Below the pieces are notes generated by a model. It was not told the origin of the DNA and did not search any database. It saw only the letters and a list, made by a program, of their open reading frames with translations. Made by a program: the position numbers and the translations under genes. This document shows, piece by piece, positions 1 to 9,510 of a stretch of 64,000 nt of DNA. How positions within the stretch are numbered: the first letter of the stretch is position 1; each line of letters begins with the position of its first letter. The stretch is from Falsochrobactrum tianjinense (lineage in GTDB: Bacteria; Pseudomonadota; Alphaproteobacteria; Rhizobiales; Rhizobiaceae): the NCBI RefSeq assembly GCF_019100495.1, contig NZ_JAHRVA010000006.1:171216-235215 (forward strand), given 5' to 3'.

Positions 1-246
1 CGTGATTGCGCCTGCGGTCTGCGCCATAGCTTCGATAATCAGAACCCCAGGCATGATCGGCTTGTTAGGGAAATGGCCCATAAAATGGGGCTCATTGATC
101 GTGACGTTCTTGATTCCCGTCGCGGATTCATCGCCATCTATATCAATAATGCGATCAATCAACAAAAACGGATAACGATGTGGAAGTGCGCACAGAATTG
201 CCTGAATATCAACGGCTTCCAGCGTCCTCTGCCTCATATCATTCAT
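1..246 (-). CDS. fabZ: FabZ, 3-hydroxyacyl-ACP dehydratase (partial, N-terminal 82 residues)
   Basis: Dehydrates 3-hydroxyacyl-ACP to trans-2-enoyl-ACP in type II fatty acid synthesis and competes with lipid A synthesis for 3-hydroxymyristoyl-ACP. The gene runs off the left edge, so only the first 82 residues are seen. They include the hot-dog fold hallmark PHFMGHFP with the catalytic His, and the central helix [13 protein letters not shown] with the catalytic Glu. The start at 246 overlaps the lpxD stop by a few bases; an in-frame ATG at 237 is equally possible. Order lpxD-fabZ is the usual lipid A cluster order, and lpxA would be expected just outside the window. Confidence 0.93.
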   Translation of the reverse strand, partial: MNDMRQRTLEAVDIQAILCALPHRYPFLLIDRIIDIDGDESATGIKNVTINEPHFMGHFPNKPIMPGVLIIEAMAQTAGAIT

Positions 247-1294
247 CTGAGGACTGCTCCTTTCTTGATTGCCCGATGCTGCGGATGTTCGCAATATCGC
301 GAAACCATTGCTTGATGGGGCGCGCGGGAATCCCCCCCCAGCGCTCACCATCAGGTATATCGTTCATAACGCCGCTTGCCGCTGCCACCTGCACCCCGGA
401 TCCGATGATCAGATGGTCGGCAAGCCCGACCCGCCCTCCAAGCATCGTCTGGTCGCCAATAGTGCAGCTTCCGGAAATGCCGCAATGTGCCGCGATAAGA
501 CAGAAGCGACCGATACGCACATTGTGGGCAATCTGCACAAGATTATCGATCTTGGTGCCTTCGCCGATAATCGTATCGGCAAGCGCTCCACGATCAACCG
601 TTGTGTTTGCGCCAATCTCTACATCATCCTGTATGATAACGCGCCCAAGCTGCGGTACTTTTTCAATTCCTGCCGGACCCGGCACATAGCCGAACCCGTC
701 TTGACCAATGCGCACACCGGGATGCAGCGACACACGGTTTCCGATAAACGCATGCTGGACCGCCACACCTGGCGCGATATAACTGTCGCGTCCGACCTGG
801 CAACTCTCGCCGATTACGGCTGTTGCCGCGATCAGCGTACCGGAACCGATACTCGCGCCCTTGCCAATGACCGCACCCGCTTCAATCGTGGCTCCATCTT
901 CGATCTGCGCAGATGGATGGATAAAAGCTGCTGGTGAAACGCCCTTTTCGCCCAGCCAGCTTTCGGGCCGCGCCGAGGCTGGAAAAAGCATGCGCCCCAC
1001 CGAAGCGAAATCACGATGCGGATTGCGAGTGATAAGGGCGGCAATATGGGAAGGAACATTATCCGCCACCGCCTCCGTGCATAGAACACCCGCCGCCTTT
1101 ATATCCGCCAGAGATTGGGCATTTTTCTTGCCATCGACAAAAACCAGCGCATCCTCGCCTGCATCACTCAGGGAGGCGAGACGCACAACAGAACGCGGCG
1201 CAAGCTTCGGGTTTTGAAGTCTTGCACCGGTAAAATCTGCGACATCGCCAATCGTGAGTTCTCGCGACGGCCTAAAGAAAATGGGATCTGCCAT
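239..1294 (-). CDS. lpxD: LpxD, UDP-3-O-(3-hydroxyacyl)glucosamine N-acyltransferase
   Basis: Transfers a 3-hydroxyacyl chain from ACP to the 2-amino group of UDP-3-O-acyl-glucosamine, the third step of lipid A synthesis, in the cytoplasm. The 351-residue length fits the family. An N-terminal substrate-binding domain (about 1-105) is followed by left-handed beta-helix hexapeptide repeats (about 110-320), visible as runs such as [20 protein letters not shown]. The catalytic His lies in the segment [11 protein letters not shown]. The gene sits between bamA and fabZ on the minus strand, consistent with an outer-membrane biogenesis operon, but a 150-bp repeat-bearing gap separates it from bamA. 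Confidence 0.96.
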   Translation of the reverse strand: MADPIFFRPSRELTIGDVADFTGARLQNPKLAPRSVVRLASLSDAGEDALVFVDGKKNAQSLADIKAAGVLCTEAVADNVPSHIAALITRNPHRDFASVGRMLFPASARPESWLGEKGVSPAAFIHPSAQIEDGATIEAGAVIGKGASIGSGTLIAATAVIGESCQVGRDSYIAPGVAVQHAFIGNRVSLHPGVRIGQDGFGYVPGPAGIEKVPQLGRVIIQDDVEIGANTTVDRGALADTIIGEGTKIDNLVQIAHNVRIGRFCLIAAHCGISGSCTIGDQTMLGGRVGLADHLIIGSGVQVAAASGVMNDIPDGERWGGIPARPIKQWFRDIANIRSIGQSRKEQSSDE

Positions 1295-1340
1295 TAAAGC
1301 ACTTTCTTGCCCGGGGCATGACTGCCCCGGGAAAAGGCAA

Positions 1341-1444
1341 ATCTATCAGAGTGGTTCATCTTTAACTAAAATTCAGAACCACTCTAACTACTTGTTTTGC
1401 ACATTTCCAGATGGAAAAGCGGGATCTGCTTTTCCTGAAGATGC
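1341..1444. repeat. Rhizobiales/Brucella-type intergenic palindromic mosaic repeat
   Basis: About 100 bases between bamA and lpxD carry two palindromes. The first is a 10-bp inverted repeat AGAGTGGTTC (1348-1357) and GAACCACTCT (1376-1385). The second is an 8-bp inverted repeat GGAAAAGC (1413-1420) and GCTTTTCC (1428-1435) next to the bamA stop. This two-palindrome architecture resembles the Bru-RS / RIME-type repeats known in Brucella and rhizobia; I recognise it from memory, not from a search. Lying just downstream of bamA, the second palindrome may act as a terminator or RNA-stabilising 3' hairpin. Confidence 0.7.
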
Positions 1445-3805
1445 TTAGAACCGGGTCGAAACACCGAAGTTAAAGTTCTGAACCTTGTCGGTATCAGCCT
1501 TCGCAACCGGGAATGCATAGTCAAAACGCAACGGACCGAACGGCGAAGCCCACATCAGGCTGAGGCCAACAGATGCGCGGAGCTTCTTGTCATCGCCAAG
1601 TGCACCAGCTGTATCATTTCCATACAGAGTGGCCGCATCAGCGAATACAGCGCCACGGACACCGAGACTTTCAGGAATGAGCGGCATCGGGAACTGTATT
1701 TCAGCCGTACCGCTGAAGTAGGTCGTGCCACCCAGCCAGTAGCGATTGCCATTGCCAGCATCCTGATAGGGGCCGATGCCGTTGAATTTAAAGCCGCGGA
1801 TAATGTCCGAATTGTTCTTGAACAAATCGAAAATACGAACACCGTCGCTATCGAATTCATGGATATAACCAGCTCCCGCCCCCAGCATGCCGATAATGTC
1901 GGCTTCCTGCATAAGCGTGGTATAGTAGTTACCCTTGAATGTCGTCTTCATATACTTCGCGTCGCCACCAAGGCCTGCGAATTCCTGCGTGAACTTGCCA
2001 TAGAGGCCTTCGCGCGGGTTCTTCATATCATCGATGGAATTATAGGTCAGCGAGTAGCTGACCGATGAACGCAGCCAAGGGCTATGCTCTGCGGCTTCAA
2101 TAAGCGCTGGCGCATAGTAATCCGGATCAGGCTCTCCATTGATTGTCCTAGTCAGGTCATATTTTTCCTGAACAAGATTATAGGCGAGACCGACCGAGAA
2201 ATTATCCGTAATCGGCAAGCCGAAACGAATGGTACCGCCGGTTTGCTCCACATCGTAGCGACCGCTCGTATCCACGCGATAAGAACGGCGGAAGACATCA
2301 AAGCCCGCGGACATACGATAGCCAAGGAAATATGGCTCAGTAAACGACAGGCCGTAATTGCGCATGTCATCCTGACCAGCACCCGCACTAATCCGGATAT
2401 ACTGGCCGCGACCGAGGAAGTTACGCTCTGTAACCGCAGCTTCAACCGAGGCACCAGGCGTTTCGCCGCCGGTAGTGTAACCGCCACCAATCGAGAATTC
2501 ACCAGTCGACTTCTCAACGACATCGACAACCAGCACCACTTGATCCGGCTCGGAACCGGGAGCCGTGGAAATATTGACGCTCTGGAAGAAATCGAGTGCT
2601 TCCAGACGACGCTTGGCGCGCTGCACCATGACCTGGTTGAAGGCATCACCCTCATTCACGTCGAACTCGCGACGGATCACAAAATCGCGCGTCTTATCGT
2701 TACCGCGAACCTCAATGCGCTGAATATAGGCGCGCGGTCCTTGATCGACACTGTAAACAACCGAGATCGTATGGTTTTCGAAATCGCGGTCGCCACGGGG
2801 TTCGACCTTGGCGAAGGCATAACCGCTTCCGGCAACATTCTCGGTGATCGCCAGAACGGAATCTTCGATATCTTTCGCGCTGTAAGGCTTGCCGGAACGA
2901 GTTTCAACGAGATGTTCGAGCGACTGCGTATCGACACCTTCGACTGTACTTTCAACGCCGACATCGCCAAACGTATAACGCTGCCCTTCATCGACTGTGA
3001 TCGTAATTGTGTATTCGTTGGTCGACGGATCAAGAACCGCATTGGACGAAAGAACGCGGAAATCAGCATAGCCACGATTGTAATAGAAGCGGCGCAGCAT
3101 TTCTTCGTCGGCCTGCAAACGGCCCTCATCGTAAACGTCGTTACGGGTCAGCCACGAAAGCGGGTTCGAACGCTTTGTGGAAATGACATCACGCAAACGG
3201 CGAGCACTATAAGCGCTGTTACCGACAAAGTTGATATCCTCGATCTTCGTGCGCGAGCCTTCCGTGATTTCATAAACCACGTTCACGCGGCCCTGGCCGA
3301 GATCAACGGTACGGGCATTCACAACCGCATCGCTGCGCCCGACATGGGCATAGGCAGCCTTGATCGCTTCCTTGTCCGATTCCAGGGTCGCGGCATTGAA
3401 CGGCGAACGCGGCTTCAACTGAACAGCCCGGGCGAGATCAGGATCCTTCACCTTCTTGTTGCCCTGGAACAACACATTGTTGACAACCGAGCGCTCACTG
3501 ACCTGTACGATCAGCGAACCGCCAGATTGATGAATACGAACATCGGAGAACAGACCCATTGCAAAAAGACGCTTCACCGCAGCATCGATATCGGTGCTGC
3601 TGAATGCCTTACCTGGACGAATGTCGACATTGTCCCGGATGGTCTGCGCATCGACACGAGAATTGCCGCGCACCTCGATACGATTGACAACTGCGGCTTT
3701 GGCAACATTGACCGATGCCAAAGAAAGCGCAGCCGAACCCGAAGCTACAAGAGCCACCGACATGGCGAGCGCAGAAGCCGCGCCAAAGAATTTAGAACTT
3801 GCCAT
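1445..3805 (-). CDS. bamA: BamA (Omp1), outer membrane beta-barrel assembly factor
   Basis: Core of the BAM complex that folds beta-barrel proteins into the outer membrane. The product is 786 residues with a signal peptide of about 30-35 residues (ASSKFFGAASALAMSVALVA and following), then five POTRA domains (about 35-430) and a C-terminal 16-strand barrel. The barrel contains the lid-loop RGF motif (IIRGFKFNG) and ends in a terminal Phe (VSTRF), as expected for a barrel signal. The reading frame is open further upstream, but the ATG at 3805 (or 3808) is preferred because it has a GGAAAG ribosome-binding site and starts the signal peptide directly. It follows rseP after a gap of about 320 bp. 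Confidence 0.96.
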   Translation of the reverse strand: MASSKFFGAASALAMSVALVASGSAALSLASVNVAKAAVVNRIEVRGNSRVDAQTIRDNVDIRPGKAFSSTDIDAAVKRLFAMGLFSDVRIHQSGGSLIVQVSERSVVNNVLFQGNKKVKDPDLARAVQLKPRSPFNAATLESDKEAIKAAYAHVGRSDAVVNARTVDLGQGRVNVVYEITEGSRTKIEDINFVGNSAYSARRLRDVISTKRSNPLSWLTRNDVYDEGRLQADEEMLRRFYYNRGYADFRVLSSNAVLDPSTNEYTITITVDEGQRYTFGDVGVESTVEGVDTQSLEHLVETRSGKPYSAKDIEDSVLAITENVAGSGYAFAKVEPRGDRDFENHTISVVYSVDQGPRAYIQRIEVRGNDKTRDFVIRREFDVNEGDAFNQVMVQRAKRRLEALDFFQSVNISTAPGSEPDQVVLVVDVVEKSTGEFSIGGGYTTGGETPGASVEAAVTERNFLGRGQYIRISAGAGQDDMRNYGLSFTEPYFLGYRMSAGFDVFRRSYRVDTSGRYDVEQTGGTIRFGLPITDNFSVGLAYNLVQEKYDLTRTINGEPDPDYYAPALIEAAEHSPWLRSSVSYSLTYNSIDDMKNPREGLYGKFTQEFAGLGGDAKYMKTTFKGNYYTTLMQEADIIGMLGAGAGYIHEFDSDGVRIFDLFKNNSDIIRGFKFNGIGPYQDAGNGNRYWLGGTTYFSGTAEIQFPMPLIPESLGVRGAVFADAATLYGNDTAGALGDDKKLRASVGLSLMWASPFGPLRFDYAFPVAKADTDKVQNFNFGVSTRF

Positions 3806-4126
3806 CATAGGCTTTCCGAACCTTCGTTTCTGTCTGTCCCCGGGACGATTTACCCAGAAAAGCACGCATGGATGAAACCGTAATAGCCGGTTTTCCCATA
3901 CAAGCAAGCGCTGTGGTTAAATTCTGTTTACTTAAGCAACGAGCGTGGCATCCGTGCCACGCGATTCAGCTGTTATGGTAAACAGATCGCTTCACTTTTC
4001 GAGTATTCGCTCCCATTGTTCACTTCTGATTAACGTCTTTGGGTGGCTTTCGCCATACACAAAGCATCCTTACGATCCCGTGTTTCGGCTTCCAAGCGTA
4101 ACGAACTCCCACCAGCCGCAAGCTGT
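3806..4126. other. Intergenic leader between rseP and bamA
   Basis: A 321-bp gap with no convincing gene. It presumably holds a bamA promoter and leader on the minus strand. A perfect 8-bp hairpin GCGTGGCA-TCCG-TGCCACGC lies at 3943-3962 without a following U-tract on either strand, so it could be a weak terminator for rseP or a leader structure. Small ORFs overlapping the rseP end (for example 4020-4415 minus) are shadows of rseP and its downstream sequence. Confidence 0.5.
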
Positions 4127-5266
4127 CTAGCAGGCAAACAGGTCGTTGAAAAGCACGAACCCCATGAATCCCATGACAAAGAGGAAACCCACCCGATAAA
4201 AAATATCCTGTGCGGCTCCAGAAACGGGGCTGCCCTTGATCGCTTCCACCGCATAGAAAACGAGATGCCCCCCATCCAGCGGCGGCAATGGGAACAGATT
4301 GAGAATCCCGATGCCGATGGAAAGCATGGCAGTCAACTGGATAAGCCAGTCGAACCCCTGACTGGCAGCCTTGCTCGCCATATCGGCTATCTTCACCGGC
4401 CCGCCGAGCTGGCACTTGTCTTCACGCCCTGCGGCAAAGCGTTTGAAGAATTCGCCAGTGCGGCTAATGATATGGCCGGTTTCGACCACCGCCTGCCCGA
4501 CTGATTCGAGCGGACCGTATTCAACGCGACGGAAATTGCCGACTGCCTGTGTCGTTTCCACGCCGATCGCCCCCAACCTGATCTTATTGCCCAGCGGATC
4601 GGTTCGCTCGACCAGCGCAGGCACGGCTTCAAGATCGACTATTTTCCCGTCGCGCTCGACGGTGAAATGCAACGTGTCGCCGGAACGGCCCGAAACGACC
4701 CGCTGCACATCGGCGAATGTGACGATCTTCTCGCCCTCAACGCTCACGAAACGGTCGCCCGGCTCAAATCCCGCTTCGGCTGCAGGACTGTTCGGCTGTA
4801 CGCTGGCAACGAGCGGATCCGCGATCTGCCGACCGTAAAGAGCAAAAAATACGCTGAAAATTGCAATCGTCAGAATGATATTAAAGGCAGGACCGGCAAA
4901 GACGGTTGCGGCACGCTTCCAGACCGGCTGCGTATGAAACGCCCGGCCACGCTCCTTTTCGCTTAGCTTGGCGTTGTCCACGCCTACAGGGGAACTCGTC
5001 GCGCTCTCGTCACCGATGAACTTAACATAACCTCCCAGAGGAATCGCGGAAAGCTTCCAGCGCGTTCCATGTCGATCCGTGAAGCCGATCAATTCAGGGC
5101 CGAATCCTATGGAGAAAGCACTTGCCCCGATGCCACACCATCGGCCCACCAGGTAGTGGCCCATTTCATGTACGAAAACGACGACCGTCAGCACAAAAAG
5201 AAACGGAATGATGGTCCCTATAAGCAGGCTTTCGCTGCCGATAAAATAGGCCAGTGCATCCTGCAA
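4127..5266 (-). CDS. rseP: RseP/MmpA-type site-2 protease, M50 zinc metalloprotease
   Basis: Intramembrane zinc metalloprotease of the inner membrane that cleaves membrane-anchored regulators such as anti-sigma factors, or signal peptide remnants. The 379-residue protein has the HEMGH zinc motif at residues 33-37 in the first membrane segment, one PDZ domain (about 125-210; many gammaproteobacterial homologues have two), and the C-terminal motif LFPLPPLDGGH, which supplies the third zinc ligand. The last helices end at VLFNDLFAC. It follows cdsA with only 28 bp between, so dxr, which sits here in some alphaproteobacteria, is absent. Confidence 0.95.
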   Translation of the reverse strand: MQDALAYFIGSESLLIGTIIPFLFVLTVVVFVHEMGHYLVGRWCGIGASAFSIGFGPELIGFTDRHGTRWKLSAIPLGGYVKFIGDESATSSPVGVDNAKLSEKERGRAFHTQPVWKRAATVFAGPAFNIILTIAIFSVFFALYGRQIADPLVASVQPNSPAAEAGFEPGDRFVSVEGEKIVTFADVQRVVSGRSGDTLHFTVERDGKIVDLEAVPALVERTDPLGNKIRLGAIGVETTQAVGNFRRVEYGPLESVGQAVVETGHIISRTGEFFKRFAAGREDKCQLGGPVKIADMASKAASQGFDWLIQLTAMLSIGIGILNLFPLPPLDGGHLVFYAVEAIKGSPVSGAAQDIFYRVGFLFVMGFMGFVLFNDLFAC

Positions 5267-5294
5267 ATTACCACTCCTACAAATTCATACACAC

Positions 5295-6107
5295 TTAGAA
5301 ACTGAAAAACATCGCGGACGGAACGTCAGGTTCCGCCATGAGAGCACCAAAGAGGTATAGAACTGCGGCAGCAGCTACAAGCCCGTCCACCCGGTCAAGA
5401 ACCCCGCCATGCCCCGGCAGGAGGCGTCCGGAATCCTTTGCACCGAACTGGCGCTTTACCCACGATTCCGCTAAATCTCCAATCTGCGAGACAACAGATA
5501 AAAGCAGCGCCAGCAAAGGCACAAGCCAATTGCCTGACGGAACGGCAAGAGACGCCACCAGAACACCGCTCGCGACCGCTGCTACAGCGCCACCGATAGC
5601 GCCGGACCAGGTTTTATTGGGCGAAAAGCGTGGCGCGAGCTTCGGGCCACCCAAAGCCCGCCCGGTAAAATAGGCTGCAATATCAGTCGACCAGACCACA
5701 GCGAAAAGAAAAATGATCGCCATGAAGCCGAACGGCTCGTCGCCCCGCAACAGAGAAAGAGAAATGGCTGAAAACCCGGCATAGAACAGTCCGGTTGCCG
5801 TCCAGCCTCGACCAGTTTTCCATTGCGTCGCCAAAAGCACAAGACAACCGGCAATGAGCACCCCAATCGTCAGCAAGGCGCCGTGATCCAGAACTAGAGA
5901 AATCGAAGTGATAATCAACCAGCCCCAGCCGAAAATGCGGGAAAATGCCGTCTGTTTCGTCGCTGTTAATCCGACCCACTCGTAAAACATCGCCACTCCG
6001 ATAGCGATGGAAAAGAGGCTGAACCCCAACCCGCCGATCCAGGTCAGCCACAGAGCGACAGCGCCCAGAATAGTGGCGGTCAGAATACGGGTTTGCAGAT
6101 TGGACAT
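5295..6107 (-). CDS. cdsA: CdsA, phosphatidate cytidylyltransferase
   Basis: Makes CDP-diacylglycerol from phosphatidic acid and CTP in the inner membrane, the branch point for phospholipid synthesis. The 270-residue protein is polytopic. Near the C-terminus it has the family signature: SPNKTWSGAIGG at about residues 175-187, followed by GDLAESWVKRQFGAKDSG and PGHGGVLDRVDG, which hold the metal- and substrate-binding Asp residues. The open frame continues upstream into uppS; the ATG at 6107 begins MSNLQTRI, directly before the first membrane helix, and is the preferred start. Confidence 0.94.
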   Translation of the reverse strand: MSNLQTRILTATILGAVALWLTWIGGLGFSLFSIAIGVAMFYEWVGLTATKQTAFSRIFGWGWLIITSISLVLDHGALLTIGVLIAGCLVLLATQWKTGRGWTATGLFYAGFSAISLSLLRGDEPFGFMAIIFLFAVVWSTDIAAYFTGRALGGPKLAPRFSPNKTWSGAIGGAVAAVASGVLVASLAVPSGNWLVPLLALLLSVVSQIGDLAESWVKRQFGAKDSGRLLPGHGGVLDRVDGLVAAAAVLYLFGALMAEPDVPSAMFFSF

Positions 6108-6165
6108 TGAGACCTTTCGACGGAGCGGACTGGCCGCATGAGGGCGATTCCCGCTTTTGCTGAAC

Positions 6166-6930
6166 TTAGATCGCCGCTCCCTTGGCTGAAGGGCGTGAGA
6201 CAATCGTCTCGCATTCTTCTGACTTGCCTTGCTCGATACCGCCATACCGGCGCTCTCGCTGACGGAACGCCTCATAGGCGGCATCCAGATCGGTAGATGT
6301 GAAGTCGGGCCAGTGGCACGATACGAACAGAAACTCCGAATAAGCCGCCTGCCACAGAAGGAAATTCGAGAGCCGCATCTCGCCGCTCGTACGAATGATA
6401 AGATCGGGATCGGGAATCCCCGCCGTATCGAGATTGGCCGAGATCAGTTCAGAGGAAATCGATGACGGATCGAGCAGGCCCGCAGCAATGTCGCGCCCGA
6501 TGCTTTGTACCGCGCGTACGATTTCGTCACGCGCGCCATAATTGAACGCGATAATCAGATTGAGACCGCCATTGCGGCGGGTAAGCGCTTCAGCCTCGCC
6601 TAGCAGGCTGCGAATATCTGCCGCCAGCCCTTCCCGCTCGCCAATGATCCGCACGCAAACATTGTTGCGGTGAAGCTCCGCCAGATCGCGCCGGATAAAC
6701 AGCTTGAGCAGCCCCATCAGATCGCCGACCTCGCCGCTGGGGCGCGACCAGTTCTCCGATGAAAAGGCAAACAGGGTGAGGAAGCCCAGACCACGATCGC
6801 CTGCAGCCCTTACGACGTTGCGCAGGGCCTCGACGCCGGCTCTGTGACCAGCGCTACGCGGCAACCCGCGTGCCTTCGCCCAACGGCCATTGCCATCCAT
6901 GATAATGGCTATGTGGCGCGGATCGGACAT
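6166..6930 (-). CDS. uppS: UppS, undecaprenyl (polyprenyl) diphosphate synthase, cis type
   Basis: Condenses isopentenyl diphosphate onto farnesyl diphosphate to make the C55 lipid carrier for peptidoglycan and O-antigen. The 254-residue product starts [19 protein letters not shown] with the catalytic Asp of the MDGNGRWA motif. It also has the conserved NYGARDEI segment and the C-terminal [15 protein letters not shown] and WPDF motifs. The start at 6930 is chosen over 6948 because GGGAGAG lies 7 bases before it. It lies between frr and cdsA, as in most proteobacteria. Confidence 0.95.
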   Translation of the reverse strand: MSDPRHIAIIMDGNGRWAKARGLPRSAGHRAGVEALRNVVRAAGDRGLGFLTLFAFSSENWSRPSGEVGDLMGLLKLFIRRDLAELHRNNVCVRIIGEREGLAADIRSLLGEAEALTRRNGGLNLIIAFNYGARDEIVRAVQSIGRDIAAGLLDPSSISSELISANLDTAGIPDPDLIIRTSGEMRLSNFLLWQAAYSEFLFVSCHWPDFTSTDLDAAYEAFRQRERRYGGIEQGKSEECETIVSRPSAKGAAI

Positions 6931-6963
6931 GGCGGAACTCTCCCTCATAGAGATCAGCAGGCT

Positions 6964-7524
6964 CTAGACCTGCATGATCTCCCCTTCCTTGACCGTGACG
7001 ATCTTGTCCATTTCGGCGATGGTGTCATCGGTCAGTTTCTGCACCTTGTCTGACAGAACCCGGCTTTCATCCTGACTGATCTCGCTATCCTTCTCCAGCT
7101 TTTTCAACTGGTCCATACCGTCGCGGCGCACATGACGCGCGGCGATACGGCCCTGTTCGGCATATTGATGCGCGATCTTGACCAGCTCCTTGCGGCGCTG
7201 CTCATTGAGTTCGGGCAGCGGAATACGAAGCGTCATGCCGTCCGTGATCGGATTGAGACCGAGACCGGAATCGCGAATCGCCCGCTCGACCGCACCAACC
7301 ATGCTCTTGTCCCATACGGAGACGGACAGCATACGCGATTCAGGAACCGTGATATTGGCGACCTGATTAATCGGCATGGAGGAGCCGTATGCTTCAATCG
7401 TGATGGGCTCAAGCAAGCTTGCAGAAGCACGTCCCGTACGCAGACCACCAAGGTCATGTTTCAGCGCATTGACTGCGCCTTCCATGCGTCGCTTCAGGTC
7501 GTTGATGTCAAAAACATCGCTCAT
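6964..7524 (-). CDS. frr: Frr, ribosome recycling factor
   Basis: Works with EF-G to split the post-termination ribosome. At 186 residues it has the standard RRF length and shows the three-helix-bundle sequence with conserved segments [31 protein letters not shown] and [17 protein letters not shown]. It lies 46 bp after pyrH and 33 bp before uppS on the same strand, part of the rpsB-tsf-pyrH-frr translation block. Confidence 0.97.
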   Translation of the reverse strand: MSDVFDINDLKRRMEGAVNALKHDLGGLRTGRASASLLEPITIEAYGSSMPINQVANITVPESRMLSVSVWDKSMVGAVERAIRDSGLGLNPITDGMTLRIPLPELNEQRRKELVKIAHQYAEQGRIAARHVRRDGMDQLKKLEKDSEISQDESRVLSDKVQKLTDDTIAEMDKIVTVKEGEIMQV

Positions 7525-7570
7525 GCATGTTCTCCTTCAGTGCGCGGCAAGGCAACAATAAGTTTGACGA

Positions 7571-8293
7571 TCAATTATCTGAAACGATCGTGCAACGCCC
7601 CTTGCCTTGCAAAATATCGGCCAAGCCGCCGTTTTCATGGATAGAATAAACTATTATCGGAATGTCGTTCTCACGCGCAAGGGCGACGGCCGCTGTATCC
7701 ATGACAGCAAGCCCGCGATCAAGCACTTCCTTGTGTGTGAGTCGGTCGAAGCGGGTCGCTTCCGGATCCTTTTTAGGGTCGGCGGAATAGATACCGTCCA
7801 CCTGCGTACCCTTGAAAAGGGCATCCGCGCCGATTTCAGCCGCGCGCAATGCCGCGGCCGAGTCGGTCGTGAAGAATGGATTGCCCGTACCGCCTGCGAA
7901 AATTACGACCTTGCCCTCGTCCATATAGGCGGTTGCCTTGCGTTGCGAGAAGCTTTCGCAGATTTCCGGCATGGCAATTGCCGAAAGCACCACCGCGTCC
8001 ACTCCGATCCTGTGCAGCGAGGTGCGCAGCGCCAGTGAGTTTATGACGGTCGCCAGCATGCCCATATGATCACCCGTCACGCGGTCGCCACCCTTCGAGG
8101 CGACAGCCACCCCACGAAAAATATTGCCGCCGCCGATCACGACGCCCACTTCCACGCCAAGCGCACGCGCCTGGCTGATGTCTCTGGCGATACGATCAGA
8201 AACCGAAACATCAATGCCGAAACCCTGACCGCCCATCAGCGCCTCGCCCGAGGCTTTCAAAAGGACACGTTTATAGGTGGGCTTGACTAGCAT
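7571..8293 (-). CDS. pyrH: PyrH, uridylate kinase
   Basis: Phosphorylates UMP to UDP with ATP, feeding pyrimidine nucleotide pools. The 240-residue protein belongs to the amino acid kinase fold family: KRVLLKASGEALMG at the N-terminus binds phosphate, VIGGGNIFRG is the glycine-rich loop, and DHMGMLATVINSLAL and FFTTDSAAALRAAEI are family signatures. The start at 8293 (MLVKPTYK) has GGAGAA six bases upstream; a longer frame to 8320 is open but lacks a good ribosome-binding site. It is followed closely by frr. Confidence 0.96.
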   Translation of the reverse strand: MLVKPTYKRVLLKASGEALMGGQGFGIDVSVSDRIARDISQARALGVEVGVVIGGGNIFRGVAVASKGGDRVTGDHMGMLATVINSLALRTSLHRIGVDAVVLSAIAMPEICESFSQRKATAYMDEGKVVIFAGGTGNPFFTTDSAAALRAAEIGADALFKGTQVDGIYSADPKKDPEATRFDRLTHKEVLDRGLAVMDTAAVALARENDIPIIVYSIHENGGLADILQGKGRCTIVSDN

Positions 8294-8343
8294 TGAGGGT
8301 TCTCCGCAGAAGATGGTCAATCAATAGTGTTCGGTTCCGATAC

Positions 8344-8379
8344 ACGAAGGGCACCGCGTTGTCACGCGATGCCCTTCGT
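8344..8379. terminator. Long imperfect hairpin between tsf and pyrH
   Basis: A 10-bp outer stem (ACGAAGGGCA with TGCCCTTCGT) encloses an inner CGCG-TTGTCA-CGCG stem. It sits in the 170-bp tsf-pyrH gap, and no long U-tract follows on the minus strand. It may attenuate or process the tsf transcript, but its function is inferred from structure alone. Confidence 0.45.
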
Positions 8380-8390
8380 AATCAAAAGCC

Positions 8391-8462
8391 TTTTCAGGCA
8401 AAAGCACCTTCCAAAAAGTATGAAGTGCTTTTCGGAACAAGGTCCGCGTTAAAACAAACGCG
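8391..8462. repeat. Degenerate Rhizobiales-type palindromic repeat after tsf
   Basis: Immediately downstream of the tsf stop, the sequence contains an imperfect hairpin of AAAAGCAC and GTGCTTTT arms (about 8400-8432) and a small CGCGTT-AAAACA-AACGCG hairpin (about 8445-8462). The spacing and A/G-rich arms resemble the repeat family seen at 1341-1444 and 25466-25545, but it is more diverged. Confidence 0.45.
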
Positions 8463-8463
8463 A

Positions 8464-9381
8464 TTAGCTCTTGACCGCAGCAGCCACTTCGGCGGCAAAA
8501 TCGGTTTCTTCCTTCTCGATGCCTTCACCCAGAGCAATGCGCACGAAGCCGGTGATCTTGGCAGGAGCACCGATAGACTTTTCGGCTTCCTTGAGCGCAG
8601 CATCGACCGTGAGATCAGGATTGATGACAAAAGCCTGCGAAAGAAGGACGACTTCTTCGTAGAATTTGCGCATACGGCCTTCCACCATCTTTTCGATGAT
8701 GTTCTCGGGCTTGCCTGATTCACGGGCCTGCTCGATGAAAATCGCCTTTTCACGCTCGACGGCAGTCGGATCGACGTCCGCATTGGTCAGCGCCAGCGGA
8801 TTGACGGCAGCAACATGCATAGCGACCTGTCGGCCGAATGCATTGGCAGATTCCGCATCGCCAGCGGTTTCGACCGCGACGAGAACGCCAAGCTTGCCCA
8901 GCCCGTCAGCCACGCCGTTATGAACGTAGGTGGCGACAACGCCCTGCGAAACTTCCAGAGCAGCCGAGCGGCGGAAGCTGATATTTTCGCCGATGGTCGC
9001 AACGGCGTCCTTGGCAGCCTGCGTTACCGACTTACCGTCAACATCTGCTTCAGCAACAACTTCTGACGAGCCATCGGTCGTCAAAGCAGCCTGAGCGATC
9101 TTGCGAACCAGTTCCTGGAACGCCTCATTGCGGGCCACGAAATCGGTTTCAGAATTGACTTCGACGACAACCGCCTTGTTGCCGGTCGAAGCGACGCCAA
9201 CCAGGCCTTCAGCAGCCGTGCGTCCAGCCTTCTTGTCGGCCTTGGCCATGCCCTTTGCACGCAGCCAGTCAACGGCTGCTTCAATGTCGCCATTGGTTTC
9301 AGCAAGGGCCGCCTTACAATCCATCATGCCTGCGCCGGTAAGGTTGCGCAGTTCTTTAACCTGTGATGCGGAGATGCTCAT
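8464..9381 (-). CDS. tsf: Tsf, elongation factor EF-Ts
   Basis: Guanine nucleotide exchange factor for EF-Tu. The 305-residue product has the N-terminal UBA-like domain starting [20 protein letters not shown], then the TDFVARN segment that inserts into the EF-Tu nucleotide pocket, then the two core subdomains. The open frame extends to 9501, but the ATG at 9381 matches the family start and follows AAAGGCG. It is the second gene of the rpsB-tsf pair, 129 bp after rpsB. Confidence 0.97.
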   Translation of the reverse strand: MSISASQVKELRNLTGAGMMDCKAALAETNGDIEAAVDWLRAKGMAKADKKAGRTAAEGLVGVASTGNKAVVVEVNSETDFVARNEAFQELVRKIAQAALTTDGSSEVVAEADVDGKSVTQAAKDAVATIGENISFRRSAALEVSQGVVATYVHNGVADGLGKLGVLVAVETAGDAESANAFGRQVAMHVAAVNPLALTNADVDPTAVEREKAIFIEQARESGKPENIIEKMVEGRMRKFYEEVVLLSQAFVINPDLTVDAALKEAEKSIGAPAKITGFVRIALGEGIEKEETDFAAEVAAAVKS

Positions 9382-9510
9382 AGTGTCGCCTTTCACGAAA
9401 GCGAAGGCACACCGGATGGGTGTGCCAACTTTTAGCCGACGCCATATGCGCCGGAATGAACAGAGGTTATCCACCCGCCGTGACGGATGGATGAAATTCA
9501 CAAGCGCTGG

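Noticed and set aside
2084..3883. 599-residue plus-strand open frame
   Set aside because: It is fully antisense to bamA, has no family resemblance and reflects codon bias of the real gene.
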